NCBI GenBank assembly: GCA_963977065.1
Contig: CAXBNF010000006.1
Span: 1-64,000 of the forward strand
Source: Planktosalinus sp963977065
Lineage (GTDB): Bacteria; Bacteroidota; Bacteroidia; Flavobacteriales; Flavobacteriaceae
DNA length: 64,000 nucleotides
Direction of reading: 5' to 3'
Shown here: piece by piece, positions 51,685 to 60,702 of the stretch
Position numbering within the stretch: position 1 is the stretch's first letter
How the letters are laid out: the number at the start of each line of letters is the position of its first letter
Translations under genes and position numbers: made by a program
Notes under the pieces: model-generated
Seen by the model: only the letters and a program-made list of their open reading frames with translations
Told to the model about the DNA's origin: nothing
Database searches by the model: none

Positions 51685-53043
51685 ATGAGAACCTTTACCA
51701 CATACCTGTTCATTCTTCTACTATTCATCCCAATTACTTCATTGGGTCAAACACATACTTGGACCGGAAACGGAGGGGACACCAACTGGTTCAACAGTTC
51801 AAACTGGGATGTAAACTCAGTTCCTGATACTTCAAGCGATGTACTTATTCCCGCGGGTTTTACGGTTGATATAACTACAAGTCCTGCTTTGGTTGATCAA
51901 ATTACAATAGAATCCCAAGCAATCATTGAAGTAAACAATTCCATTGAAATTACAACCGGAATCAACATATTGAAAGATGCCTTATTTCAATTTAATTTAG
52001 GAAGTCTCTCTGGTAACGCGATTATAACAAATCAAGGAACTTTTGAAATAACGGGAGTTCCCAATAAACTTATCAGCCAATTGACCATCAACAATGAAAA
52101 TTTGTTATTAATCAATGAATCTGGAAACATAAACCTGAGAAATAATATGATTATAAATAATGCAGAAAGCGCATTGATTCTAGTTGATGGAGCAGGAGGA
52201 GCTTTTAGCTCAAATGAAACAGGGGCCACTTTAAATAATTTTGGAACCCTTAGAAGAATGGATATTGGTCAATTTGGGGTTTTTTATTTACTCCTCACAG
52301 TTAACAATTATGGGGTTATTAAAGTAGAAAAGTCTCAAAATATACTTATTCTTACCTCTCAAAATTCCCTAAACAACTTTGAAACAGGTATATTAACAGG
52401 TGAGGGGTCTTTTGATATCACTTCTCCATTTACAAACAATGGTAGGATTATTCCTGATGGTGATCAAGGAACTGAGTTAGGTTTTATCAACACCTTTAAC
52501 CTTTCACCTCAATCTATAATTGAGCTTGATATTTATGGTAATGAACTTGAGGAATATGACAGCATATTTGTGATAGACAATCCGTTTATTGAGGGTGCTA
52601 TAGAAGTCACTTTGCACTATGAAGCTGCAATCAATGACGAATTTACAATTATCACTTCAACTCAAGGAATAAGTGGATGTGATTTGCCGCCATCTATTTT
52701 TACTGTTTACCAGGGCGTGCAGTATGAGTTTGAGGTAAACTGTACTTTTGATGAGGTTATTCTCAAAGTAGTTGATAAAATACTGAATGTAGAGGAATTT
52801 GACCGTATGAACCTTTCTGCTTTACCAAACCCAAACTATGGTACATTTGAAATTCAATTTGGCTCTCAGGTTTCTGAAATTAAACTAACAATAACCAACG
52901 TTTTAGGACAAACCCTATCTACACACACCGTTCAAAACACCGATTCTCACCAACTCACAATAGATGGTGCTGCAGGCATTTATTTTATAACTGCTAAAAC
53001 AGCTGGAGGAAAGATAGAGACTTTTAAAGTAATCAAGAAGTAA
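51685..53043 (+). CDS. Secreted repeat protein with T9SS sorting domain
   Basis: 452 aa. Signal peptide to about residue 21 (TTYLFILLLFIPITSLGQ). The first region, HTWTGNGGDTNWFNSSNWD with SVPDTSSDVLIPAG, is the WxGxGGDxxWxxxxNW motif of many exported Bacteroidota proteins. A beta-helix-like stretch follows (TINNENLLLINESGNINLRN in pieces), then a C-terminal sorting domain (LSALPNPNYGTFEIQF, AAGIYFITAK, TFKVIKK). Surface or extracellular, function unknown. It sits on the plus strand between mevalonate kinase and mvaD, splitting that gene pair, and overlaps mvaD by 11 nt at the 3' ends. Confidence 0.8.
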   Translation: MRTFTTYLFILLLFIPITSLGQTHTWTGNGGDTNWFNSSNWDVNSVPDTSSDVLIPAGFTVDITTSPALVDQITIESQAIIEVNNSIEITTGINILKDALFQFNLGSLSGNAIITNQGTFEITGVPNKLISQLTINNENLLLINESGNINLRNNMIINNAESALILVDGAGGAFSSNETGATLNNFGTLRRMDIGQFGVFYLLLTVNNYGVIKVEKSQNILILTSQNSLNNFETGILTGEGSFDITSPFTNNGRIIPDGDQGTELGFINTFNLSPQSIIELDIYGNELEEYDSIFVIDNPFIEGAIEVTLHYEAAINDEFTIITSTQGISGCDLPPSIFTVYQGVQYEFEVNCTFDEVILKVVDKILNVEEFDRMNLSALPNPNYGTFEIQFGSQVSEIKLTITNVLGQTLSTHTVQNTDSHQLTIDGAAGIYFITAKTAGGKIETFKVIKK

Positions 53044-54115
53044 GCTGAAAAGCTCCAGTTCCAGTCTGATCTTTTATAAATTCGTTGTCTTTACAATAAA
53101 TAGAAAGTTCGCTGACAATGAATTTAGAAACCGTCTCTTTTTCACGTTCCGGAAACAACACATGCACATTGGCGCCGGCATCCAGCGTAAAACACAACTT
53201 GCTTCCGGTTTCTTTTCGGTAATTCCATATTCGGTTGATAATCTCCAAGGTGTTAGGTTTCATCAGGATAAAATAAGGCATCGAGGTCATCATCATCGCG
53301 TGTAATGAAAGGGCTTCGCTTTCCACAATTTTGATGAATTCATCTAGGTTTCCATCCTTTAATACAGGAATTAATTTTGCCATATTTGAATTCGCTTGCG
53401 CGAAACGTTCTTCAGAAAAAGGGTGTTTGTGCATTAAGTCATGACCCACAGTACTGGAAACTTGCTTTTCTCCTTTGTCAACCAAAAGAATGGTGTCTTG
53501 ATATTTATCAAAATTGGGATGTACTTCAAATGGATATTTGGTGCCAAACAAATTACTGCTTCCGGGAATGGCTTTATGCTCACCCCAAACAATTAGTGGG
53601 CCTTCCACACTTCTGCACGCACTTCCTGAGCCCAGACGCGCAAGGAAGGAAGCTTTTTGATTAAAATAATCAGAAGTAATCGATGGGTTTAATTGTTGCT
53701 CCATCTCCATCAAACAAAGTGCTAATGCGCTCATCCCACTCGCAGAAGAGGCAATCCCGCTGCTGTGTGGAAAACTGTTGGTCGTTTCAATCCTAAAACT
53801 GTAGTCTTTTAAAAAAGAAATATAGTTTTCTATGCGTTGAAAGAATTTTAGGATTTTTGGTTCAAAACCTGCTTCTCGTTTGCCATCTAAAAAGACTTCA
53901 AATTCAATGTCTCCGGTGGCTTTTGGCTCATAAAACAAGGTTGTTTTTGTAAAACAACTGGAAAGAGTTAAACTGATAGATGTATTTTTAGGCAATTGCT
54001 CACCATATTTTCCCCAATATTTTACCAAAGCAATATTACTAGGTGATTGCCAAGTCACTTGGGCTTTTGCAAGTGTGTTTTTATAGGGTTTTGCAAGGAA
54101 ATCTTTTTCAGTCAT
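53033..54115 (-). CDS. mvaD: Diphosphomevalonate decarboxylase
   Basis: 360 aa from ATG 54115 (MTEKDFLAKPYKNTL); the longer frame back to 54211 adds residues without family similarity. GHMP-fold enzyme making isopentenyl diphosphate with ATP. Motifs: QSPSNIALVKYWGKYGEQLPKNTSISLTLS in parts, SSGIASSASGMSALALCL (ATP loop), SGSACRSVEGPLIVWGE, and LDAGANVHVLFP. It completes the mevalonate route with the kinase at 50.6 kb. Confidence 0.92.
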   Translation of the reverse strand: MTEKDFLAKPYKNTLAKAQVTWQSPSNIALVKYWGKYGEQLPKNTSISLTLSSCFTKTTLFYEPKATGDIEFEVFLDGKREAGFEPKILKFFQRIENYISFLKDYSFRIETTNSFPHSSGIASSASGMSALALCLMEMEQQLNPSITSDYFNQKASFLARLGSGSACRSVEGPLIVWGEHKAIPGSSNLFGTKYPFEVHPNFDKYQDTILLVDKGEKQVSSTVGHDLMHKHPFSEERFAQANSNMAKLIPVLKDGNLDEFIKIVESEALSLHAMMMTSMPYFILMKPNTLEIINRIWNYRKETGSKLCFTLDAGANVHVLFPEREKETVSKFIVSELSIYCKDNEFIKDQTGTGAFQLTS

Positions 54116-54365
54116 AGTGGGGCAAAGATACATTTTTCTTGATTTAGATTTTAATGATTTTGAAATGGAAAAGAATTCTTTTACTTGTTTAAGATTAAAA
54201 ATACCGTACAATTAAATTCTTCTTTCAATTTATATAATTAAACGCTTTAGAGGCCTATTAAATTTCCACATCCACTATAGGTTTTATCTATTGAAATTCA
54301 TACTCAATAAGAATACTTTTTGGTAAATTAGCAGAATAAAGAGTAAAAATTTTAAATCAATAAAA

Positions 54366-56624
54366 ATGGACAACAAAAACAACCCAAACAATTCTGATAG
54401 TAGTAAAGTCTGGGACATCAATGAATCTAGCAAGGGAACAGGAAAATGCCCGGTGATGCACGGCTCAAATACTAAGCTTGGAGCAGGAGGTGCTATGAAC
54501 AAAGACTGGTGGCCCAATCAGCTCAACCTTAATATTCTACATCAACACGCGCCAAAATCAAATCCGCTGGGTGAAGATTTTGACTATGCAAAAGAGTTCA
54601 GCAAACTCAATTTAGCAGATGTTAAAAAAGATTTGGAAGAAGTATTAACAACTTCACTAGACTGGTGGCCTGCAGATTATGGACACTATGGCCCGTTTAT
54701 GATAAGAATGGCCTGGCACAGTGCCGGTACATACCGAACAGGCGATGGGCGTGGTGGAGCAGGAACAGGAAACCAGCGTTTTGCACCTGTGAACAGCTGG
54801 CCTGATAATGGAAATTTAGACAAAGCACGCAGATTGCTTTGGCCCGTTAAACAAAAATATGGCAATAAACTTTCCTGGGCAGATTTATTTATTTTGGCCG
54901 GAAATGTTTCATTAGAATCAATGGGTTTTAAAACCTTTGGTTTTTCCGGTGGAAGAGAAGATATTTTTCAGCCTGAAGAAGATATTTATTGGGGAGCAGA
55001 GGATACCTGGTTAGGAAACAAACGCTATTCTGGCGAACGCAATCTTGAAAATCCTTTGGCGGCTGTTCAAATGGGATTGATTTATGTAAATCCTGAAGGT
55101 CCAGACGGGAATCCCGATCCCTTAGCTTCTGCGAAAGACATTCGTGAAACATTCAAAAGAATGGCCATGAATGATTATGAAACGGTAGCATTGACAGCAG
55201 GAGGTCATACTTTTGGTAAAACTCACGGAGCCGGAGATGCAGCACTTGTGGGAGCAGAGCCCGAAGCCGCCGGCTTGGAAGAAATGGGCTTTGGCTGGAA
55301 GAGCAGTTTCAAAAGTGGAAAAGGAAGAGACACTATCACTAGTGGACTGGAAGGAGCATGGACACCCACACCCACCAAATGGGATATGAGTTATTTTGAT
55401 GTATTGTTTGGTTATGAATGGGAACTTACAAAAAGTCCTGCGGGGGCTCAACAATGGGCAGCTGTCGGTCTAGCCGAAAAAGACCACGCTCCTGATGCTG
55501 AAATTCCTTCTCAACGAGTGGGTATTATGATGAGTACGGCAGATATGGCCATGAAAATGGACCCTGAATACCGTAAAATCTCAGAGCACTTTCACAAAAA
55601 CCCCGATGAATTTGCCGATGCGTTTGCACGTGCCTGGTTCAAATTAACACACAGAGATATGGGGCCAAAATCACGCTATCTGGGCTCTGAAGTCCCTGCT
55701 GAAGATTTAATCTGGCAAGACCCCATTCCAGAAGTGAATCACGAACTAATCAATAAGAATGATATTGCTAATTTAAAATCAACGATACTTGCATCCGGTT
55801 TATCAGTTTCAGAATTGGTTTATACAGCCTGGTCTTCTGCTTCTACATTTAGAGGTTCAGACAAGAAAGGTGGAGCAAACGGAGCGCGCATTCGTCTAAC
55901 ACCTCAAAAGGATTGGGAAGTAAATCAACCTCAGCAACTGGCAAAAGTTCTTCAAACTCTTGAAGGTATTCAAAATGACTTTAATGGAGCGCAATCTTCC
56001 GGTAAAAAAGTATCTCTTGCAGACCTAATTGTATTAGGTGGCTGCGCTGCCGTTGAAAAAGCTGCGAAAGATGGAGGATATGATGTGACTGTGCCTTTTA
56101 CGCCAGGTCGCACCGATGCAACGGCTGAGCAAACTGATGCCGAATCTTTTGACTGGTTAAAACCCGAAGCTGATGGTTTCCGCAATTACCGACGCACGGC
56201 ATTCACCGTTTCTGATGAAGAAATGTTGATAGACAAAGCACAACTTTTAGAGCTCAGTGCTCCGGAAATGACTGTGCTTGTAGGTGGATTACGTGTTTTA
56301 GATGCCAATTATAAAAATTCAAAGCACGGTGTGTTTACGAACAAACCCGGTGTATTGAGTAATGACTTTTTTGTAAATCTGGTTGATATGAGTGTTGCCT
56401 GGGCACCCTCTCGCACTGAAGGGGATGTTTTTGAGGCCCACGACCGTAAAACCGGAGCCGTTAAGAGAACCGGTACACGTGTTGATTTGGTTTTTGGTTC
56501 AAATTCACAATTAAGAGCAATTTCTGAAGTGTATGCTCAAGAAGATGCGAAAGGGAAGTTTGTAAATGACTTTATAAAAGCCTGGGACAAAGTGATGAAC
56601 CTGGATCGTTTTGATTTGGTTTAA
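54366..56624 (+). CDS. katG: Catalase-peroxidase
   Basis: 752 aa bifunctional haem enzyme removing hydrogen peroxide. Distal site Arg-Trp-His in MIRMAWHSAGTYRTGDGRGG, proximal His in TAGGHTFGKTHGAGD, and the Tyr of the Met-Tyr-Trp adduct in MGLIYVNPEGPDGN. The second, haem-free half (from about residue 440) is complete and keeps the typical GGANGARIRL repeat. Length is normal. No signal peptide, so cytoplasmic. Single-gene unit with its own terminator. Confidence 0.97.
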   Translation: MDNKNNPNNSDSSKVWDINESSKGTGKCPVMHGSNTKLGAGGAMNKDWWPNQLNLNILHQHAPKSNPLGEDFDYAKEFSKLNLADVKKDLEEVLTTSLDWWPADYGHYGPFMIRMAWHSAGTYRTGDGRGGAGTGNQRFAPVNSWPDNGNLDKARRLLWPVKQKYGNKLSWADLFILAGNVSLESMGFKTFGFSGGREDIFQPEEDIYWGAEDTWLGNKRYSGERNLENPLAAVQMGLIYVNPEGPDGNPDPLASAKDIRETFKRMAMNDYETVALTAGGHTFGKTHGAGDAALVGAEPEAAGLEEMGFGWKSSFKSGKGRDTITSGLEGAWTPTPTKWDMSYFDVLFGYEWELTKSPAGAQQWAAVGLAEKDHAPDAEIPSQRVGIMMSTADMAMKMDPEYRKISEHFHKNPDEFADAFARAWFKLTHRDMGPKSRYLGSEVPAEDLIWQDPIPEVNHELINKNDIANLKSTILASGLSVSELVYTAWSSASTFRGSDKKGGANGARIRLTPQKDWEVNQPQQLAKVLQTLEGIQNDFNGAQSSGKKVSLADLIVLGGCAAVEKAAKDGGYDVTVPFTPGRTDATAEQTDAESFDWLKPEADGFRNYRRTAFTVSDEEMLIDKAQLLELSAPEMTVLVGGLRVLDANYKNSKHGVFTNKPGVLSNDFFVNLVDMSVAWAPSRTEGDVFEAHDRKTGAVKRTGTRVDLVFGSNSQLRAISEVYAQEDAKGKFVNDFIKAWDKVMNLDRFDLV

Positions 56625-56650
56625 TTCAATTTCAAAACTGAAATTATGTA

Positions 56651-56682
56651 AAAGGCGATTCAAAATTGAATCGCCTTTTTTT
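56651..56682 (+). terminator. katG terminator
   Basis: AAAGGCGATTCA (56651-56662) and TGAATCGCCTTT (56667-56678) form a perfect 12-bp stem with loop AAAT. A T run follows. Confidence 0.92.
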
Positions 56683-56704
56683 GTAATTTAATTAAATGGC
56701 CTCC

Positions 56705-57733
56705 TTAGTATTTCTTTCTGTTTGCATAATTTACCAAACTTAACATAACGGGCACCTCTACCAAAACACCCACCACACACACCAATGCTGCCGGGCTTTG
56801 AAGACCAAACAAGCCAATGGCTACAGCTACTGAAAGTTCAAAAAAGTTACTGGCGCCTATCAATGCTGCAGGAGCACATACTGGATGTGTTAGCTTTAGT
56901 TTCTTTCCGGCAAACCAGGTAGCAAAAAAAACAAAATAGGTTTGAATTATTAAAGGTATCGCAATGAATAAAATAACCAGCGGATTGTTAAGAATGTTTT
57001 CGCCCTGGAAGGCAAATAATAAAATTAAGGTAAGTAATAAGGCAATGATGCTTACGGGTTTAAATTTTGGCAAAAATTGCGTTTTAAACCAGTCTTCACC
57101 GTGTTTTTTAATGAGATATTTACTTGTTATAGCCCCGGCAATAAGAGGAATGACTACATAAATCAATATACTTAAAACGAGTGTTTCATAAGGAACTACA
57201 ACATCTGTTATACCAAGTAATAACCCAACAATGGGAACAAATGCAACTAAAATGATTAAATCGTTTATGGAAACCTGCATTAGTGTATAATTTGGGTCAC
57301 CATCTGTTAAATAAGACCACACAAAGACCATTGCTGTGCAAGGTGCTGCACCCAAGATGATGGCTCCGGCAATATATTCCCCTGCTAAAGACGGGTCTAT
57401 AAATGCTGCAAATATTTTTGTAAAAAATATCCAGGCAAAAAAGGCCATAGTAAAGGGTTTGATAAGCCAGTTCATAATAAGCGTTAAAAAAATACCCTTA
57501 GGCTTTTTTCCCACTTCCTTAATACTGCTAAAGTCTATTTGAAGCATCATAGGATAAATCATCATCCATATAAGAATGGCTATGGGAATGTTTACTTGAT
57601 ACACTTCCCAGGTGCTCATGATTAACATAGCATCACCGGCAATGTATCCAATACCAATACCGCCGGCGATACATAATGCAACCCAAAGACTCAGGTATTT
57701 TTCAAAAAATGCAATTTCTTTTTTAGCAGCCAT
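56705..57733 (-). CDS. acr3: ACR3-family arsenite efflux permease
   Basis: 342 aa, ten membrane helices. ACR3 marks include LGAAPCTAMVFVWSYLTDG with the Cys thought to bind arsenite, and the DLIILVAFVPIVGLLLG helix. It exports As(III) across the inner membrane. Last gene of the arsR-DUF6428-arsC-acr3 operon, 3 nt after arsC. Confidence 0.92.
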   Translation of the reverse strand: MAAKKEIAFFEKYLSLWVALCIAGGIGIGYIAGDAMLIMSTWEVYQVNIPIAILIWMMIYPMMLQIDFSSIKEVGKKPKGIFLTLIMNWLIKPFTMAFFAWIFFTKIFAAFIDPSLAGEYIAGAIILGAAPCTAMVFVWSYLTDGDPNYTLMQVSINDLIILVAFVPIVGLLLGITDVVVPYETLVLSILIYVVIPLIAGAITSKYLIKKHGEDWFKTQFLPKFKPVSIIALLLTLILLFAFQGENILNNPLVILFIAIPLIIQTYFVFFATWFAGKKLKLTHPVCAPAALIGASNFFELSVAVAIGLFGLQSPAALVCVVGVLVEVPVMLSLVNYANRKKY

Positions 57734-57736
57734 CTG

Positions 57737-58366
57737 TTATTGTTTAATTAAGGAAAATACATATTTCATTTCAGTAGCTATCTGTCTACTTCGCTCCAAA
57801 TATTTCTCTGCTTGCAGTGGGCTGTTGTCAAAAGCTTTTGGGTCTTCATAGGTGATTGGTATGCGCTTTTCAGCTCCGGGAATAAATGGACAGGCCTCAT
57901 TGGCCGAATCGCAGGTCATAACGGCAGCAAACTCCGATTTCGGATTAAAGGCGTCGTCAAAGGTTTTAGAAAATCCAATGACAGCAGGTGCATTCTCAGC
58001 AAACTTAATGCTATACACCGGATTGTTACTTTGAGAAAGCTTGGAAATTTCAAAACCTTGCTGCGTTAATGTTTCTGCAACAACAGTAAATAACGCTGTG
58101 GCTTCAGTCCCACCAGAATAGCACATAACTCGATTAATCCCAAAGTGAAATGCCATCACCTGGGCCCATACTTGTGACAAGTGGCTTCTGCGCGAATTGT
58201 GTGTGCAGATAAAATTAAGATTGATTTCCTGTTGTTGATTTACCTTTAATTGGAGATACTCAATCAAGGGTTGAAGGGTTGTTTTTCGATCTTCAGATAT
58301 AGAATTTATATCTAAGTCGCTTATGTGTTTTCCTAGATTTTGAAATAAGGTGCCGCTACTTTTCAT
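57737..58366 (-). CDS. arsC: Arsenate reductase, low-molecular-weight phosphatase type
   Basis: 209 aa. The P-loop CX5R is in NFICTHNSRRSHLSQ (around residue 50), as in LMW tyrosine-phosphatase/ArsC enzymes. Further cysteines in VMTCDSANEACPFIPG fit the thiol relay that reduces As(V) to As(III). It is longer than classical ArsC (about 135 aa) by an N-terminal extension of about 45 residues. The stop is 3 nt from acr3. Confidence 0.85.
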   Translation of the reverse strand: MKSSGTLFQNLGKHISDLDINSISEDRKTTLQPLIEYLQLKVNQQQEINLNFICTHNSRRSHLSQVWAQVMAFHFGINRVMCYSGGTEATALFTVVAETLTQQGFEISKLSQSNNPVYSIKFAENAPAVIGFSKTFDDAFNPKSEFAAVMTCDSANEACPFIPGAEKRIPITYEDPKAFDNSPLQAEKYLERSRQIATEMKYVFSLIKQ

Positions 58367-58387
58367 TTTAAATGGGATGTATAAAAA

Positions 58388-58858
58388 CTAACAGCAGTTG
58401 CTTTCCGGAGCACAACAAGGCTGCTTGTTTAAATCAGACAGTTTCACTTTCAGTTTTTCATGGGGAATGCCGCAGTTGTCTTTGGCTAAACAATCTGTCA
58501 TTTTTGTGGTTAAAAGGAAGTGTTTTCCGTCAAAATCAAGTCCGTATTTTCCAATGGTTGCTCCCTGGTATTCCACTTCAATTTCTAAATCATCTGCAAT
58601 ACCAAGTTTGGACTGAGAAAGTTCAATGATGTGAATTAATTTTTCAGGATGTAAACGATGGTCATAGTCATTGGCTTCCCAAAGCTGGAAATTGACTACT
58701 TCTTCATTTCTTACGGTTCCTCCACAGTCTATGAAATGTTTTGTGATTTTACCCACTTCGGTTACATGAAAATGACCGGGCACGAGCTTGCCATCGGGTA
58801 ATTGGAAAGCGATGGTGTTTAATTCACTTAGTTTGGATTTAATTTCTGAAAGCTTCAT
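58388..58858 (-). CDS. DUF6428 family protein of the ars operon
   Basis: 156 aa. I recognise this as the DUF6428-type small protein that often follows arsR in Bacteroidota; role unknown. Histidine and cysteine residues are notable: VPGHFHVTEVG near the start and the C-terminal DLNKQPCCAPESNCC, which could bind arsenite or a metal. Located between arsR and arsC with spacing of about 20-40 nt, so it is cotranscribed. Confidence 0.75.
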   Translation of the reverse strand: MKLSEIKSKLSELNTIAFQLPDGKLVPGHFHVTEVGKITKHFIDCGGTVRNEEVVNFQLWEANDYDHRLHPEKLIHIIELSQSKLGIADDLEIEVEYQGATIGKYGLDFDGKHFLLTTKMTDCLAKDNCGIPHEKLKVKLSDLNKQPCCAPESNCC

Positions 58859-58899
58859 CTTTATTATTTTTAAAATAGTTGATTTTAATTAAGGATAGT

Positions 58900-59232
58900 T
58901 TAGCAGCATATTTTATCGGAGTTCAAATCTTGATTTAAGAATTCGCCTAAAAAACGCTTCATTTTATTCCAATTTTCGGTATCGATACAATAACAAACAC
59001 TGGTTCCTTCAATAGTGCCTTTTATAAGACCACTATTTTTTAATTCTTTTAAATGCTGTGAAATGGTGGGTTGTGCCAAACCAATTTCAGTTACCAAGTG
59101 CCCGCAGATACAATCTTTTGTTTTGAAAAGTTGCTCTAGAATGGCAATACGAGCCGGATGCGCAAGTACCTTTGCATAGCTTGCCAACTCATTTTGTGTT
59201 TTAGTGAATAAATCGGTTTTTGTGACGCCCAT
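58900..59232 (-). CDS. arsR: ArsR-family transcriptional repressor
   Basis: 110 aa from ATG 59232 (MGVTKTDLFTKTQNEL); a TTG 24 nt upstream is in frame but lies in the operator palindrome. Winged helix with the DNA-recognition helix LAQPTISQHLKELKNSGLIKG. The metalloid site is probably KDCICGHLV (CxC, ELC-CxC-like) in the alpha-3 region, plus the C-terminal CC. It represses the operon until As(III) binds. Confidence 0.9.
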   Translation of the reverse strand: MGVTKTDLFTKTQNELASYAKVLAHPARIAILEQLFKTKDCICGHLVTEIGLAQPTISQHLKELKNSGLIKGTIEGTSVCYCIDTENWNKMKRFLGEFLNQDLNSDKICC

Positions 59233-59244
59233 ATTGATATGATT

Positions 59245-59276
59245 ATTATATTGCAATATTACGATAAATATATAAT
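59245..59276. promoter_or_regulatory. Candidate ArsR operator
   Basis: A perfect 12-bp palindrome ATATTGCAATAT (59248-59259) lies within a wider inverted repeat ATTATAT / ATATAAT (59245-59251 and 59270-59276). It sits 16-44 bp upstream of the arsR ATG, in the region where autoregulation is expected. Confidence 0.5.
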
Positions 59277-59310
59277 AAATAGAGACTATTTTTATAAAAA
59301 GTGACTAAAC

Positions 59311-60225
59311 TTAATCGTGTGCCGAATGTTCCATTATTTTAAAAATATGCATAAGGTAGGGGAACAATGCATCCATACTTTCGGCGGCACCTCGTGTTGA
59401 ACCGGGAAGTGCCAAAATAAGTGATTGTCCTTTGAGTCCGCCCAGACTTCTTGACAACATGGCATAAGGCATATGTTCCTGACCATAAGCTCGCGCCACC
59501 TCACCAATACCTGGAATTTCCCGGTCTAATAGGGGTTTGATGGCTTCAGGAGTGACATCGCGGGGTGATAATCCGGTGCCTCCGGTAAGTATGATGAGGT
59601 CTGTTTTTTGATCGTAATGATTTAGGACTTTGCTTTGAATATCTTCTACCTCATCAGGAATAATGGCATAGTCTTCTATACTAACACCACCAATATCTTC
59701 CAGCTTTTTGATGATGGCCTTGCCGGCAAAATCTTGCTTTTTTCCTGCAGAAATACTATCTGAACACACAATCACTGCGGCTTTGATGGTTCTGCTCAGT
59801 TTATCTTTGTATTGCGATTTGCCCCCTTTTTTCTTGATGAGTTTGATGTCTTTTATTTCTATTTCTTTATCGATGGGTTTGAGCATATCGTAAAGGGTAA
59901 GTGCTACAATAGAGGCACCGTGCATGGCTTCGACTTCAACACCGGTGCGGTAAATGGTTTGCACTTCGGTTTCGATGATGATTTCCAAGCCTTCAATGCG
60001 ATGCCTTATCGCTGCAAATTCTACCGGTAAGGGATGGCAATCGGGAATTAGTTCGCTGGTTTTTTTGATTCCAAAAAGTCCGGCAACACGACTTGCTTCC
60101 AGCACATCGCCTTTAGGCACCGTTTTGTTATTGATGGCATCGATGGTTTCCTGTTTGCTCACTTTTACAGTCGCTTGTGCAATTGCAGTGCGGTGTGATT
60201 TGATTTTGAATGTGATATCGACCAT
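59311..60225 (-). CDS. moaCB: Bifunctional MoaC/MogA-type molybdenum cofactor protein
   Basis: 304 aa fusion. Residues 1-150 are MoaC-like: GDVLEASRVAGLFGIKKTSELIPDCHPLP and GVEVEAMHGASIVALTLYDMLK, in pieces, carry the active-site motifs for cyclic pyranopterin monophosphate synthesis. Residues 155-304 are MogA/MoaB-like: AAVIVCSDSISAGKKQD and LIILTGGTGLSPRDVTPEA are the adenylylation/MPT-binding motifs. So one protein covers an early and a late step of Moco synthesis. Last gene of the Moco operon, 30 nt after moaE. Confidence 0.92.
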   Translation of the reverse strand: MVDITFKIKSHRTAIAQATVKVSKQETIDAINNKTVPKGDVLEASRVAGLFGIKKTSELIPDCHPLPVEFAAIRHRIEGLEIIIETEVQTIYRTGVEVEAMHGASIVALTLYDMLKPIDKEIEIKDIKLIKKKGGKSQYKDKLSRTIKAAVIVCSDSISAGKKQDFAGKAIIKKLEDIGGVSIEDYAIIPDEVEDIQSKVLNHYDQKTDLIILTGGTGLSPRDVTPEAIKPLLDREIPGIGEVARAYGQEHMPYAMLSRSLGGLKGQSLILALPGSTRGAAESMDALFPYLMHIFKIMEHSAHD

Positions 60226-60255
60226 TGGGATTGAATATTGATGATTGAATATTGT

Positions 60256-60702
60256 CTATTGAGTATTAATCTTCCAATTATGACTTTCGTCTTCAAAAAC
60301 TTCCTTGCCCCAAACGGGTGCTTCTGCTTTGATGCGCTCTACGAGATATTCGCAAGCGGCCATAGCGTCTTTGCGGTGCTTGGATGAGGTGAAGACAAAC
60401 AAACAAATTTCTCCTGTGGCAACTTTGCCCAAACTGTGATAGATATGCATACAGTTTAGTGGATATTTTTCAAAGGCAGTTTCGCGTATTTCGTGAAACT
60501 TATCATTTGCCATTTCTTCATAGGCTGAGTAGTCAATGGCTGCAACGGTTTTGTGATTGATCACATCGTTACGAACTTGTCCCAGAAAAATACTGTGGGC
60601 ACCAATATTTTTTTTACTGCTGTGCTTGGCAATGGATTCCCCGATAAATTCCGGCGGAATGGCGCTTTCCATAAATACTTTTTTAGGTTTGTGATTATTC
60701 AT
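60256..60702 (-). CDS. moaE: Molybdopterin synthase catalytic subunit
   Basis: 148 aa. Motifs GAHSIFLGQVRNDVINHKT, IDYSAYEEMANDKF, IYHSLGKVATGEICLFV and the C-terminal PVWGKEVFED (catalytic Lys) are typical of MoaE. It uses the MoaD thiocarboxylate to convert the precursor to molybdopterin. It overlaps moeB by 8 nt. Confidence 0.93.
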   Translation of the reverse strand: MNNHKPKKVFMESAIPPEFIGESIAKHSSKKNIGAHSIFLGQVRNDVINHKTVAAIDYSAYEEMANDKFHEIRETAFEKYPLNCMHIYHSLGKVATGEICLFVFTSSKHRKDAMAACEYLVERIKAEAPVWGKEVFEDESHNWKINTQ

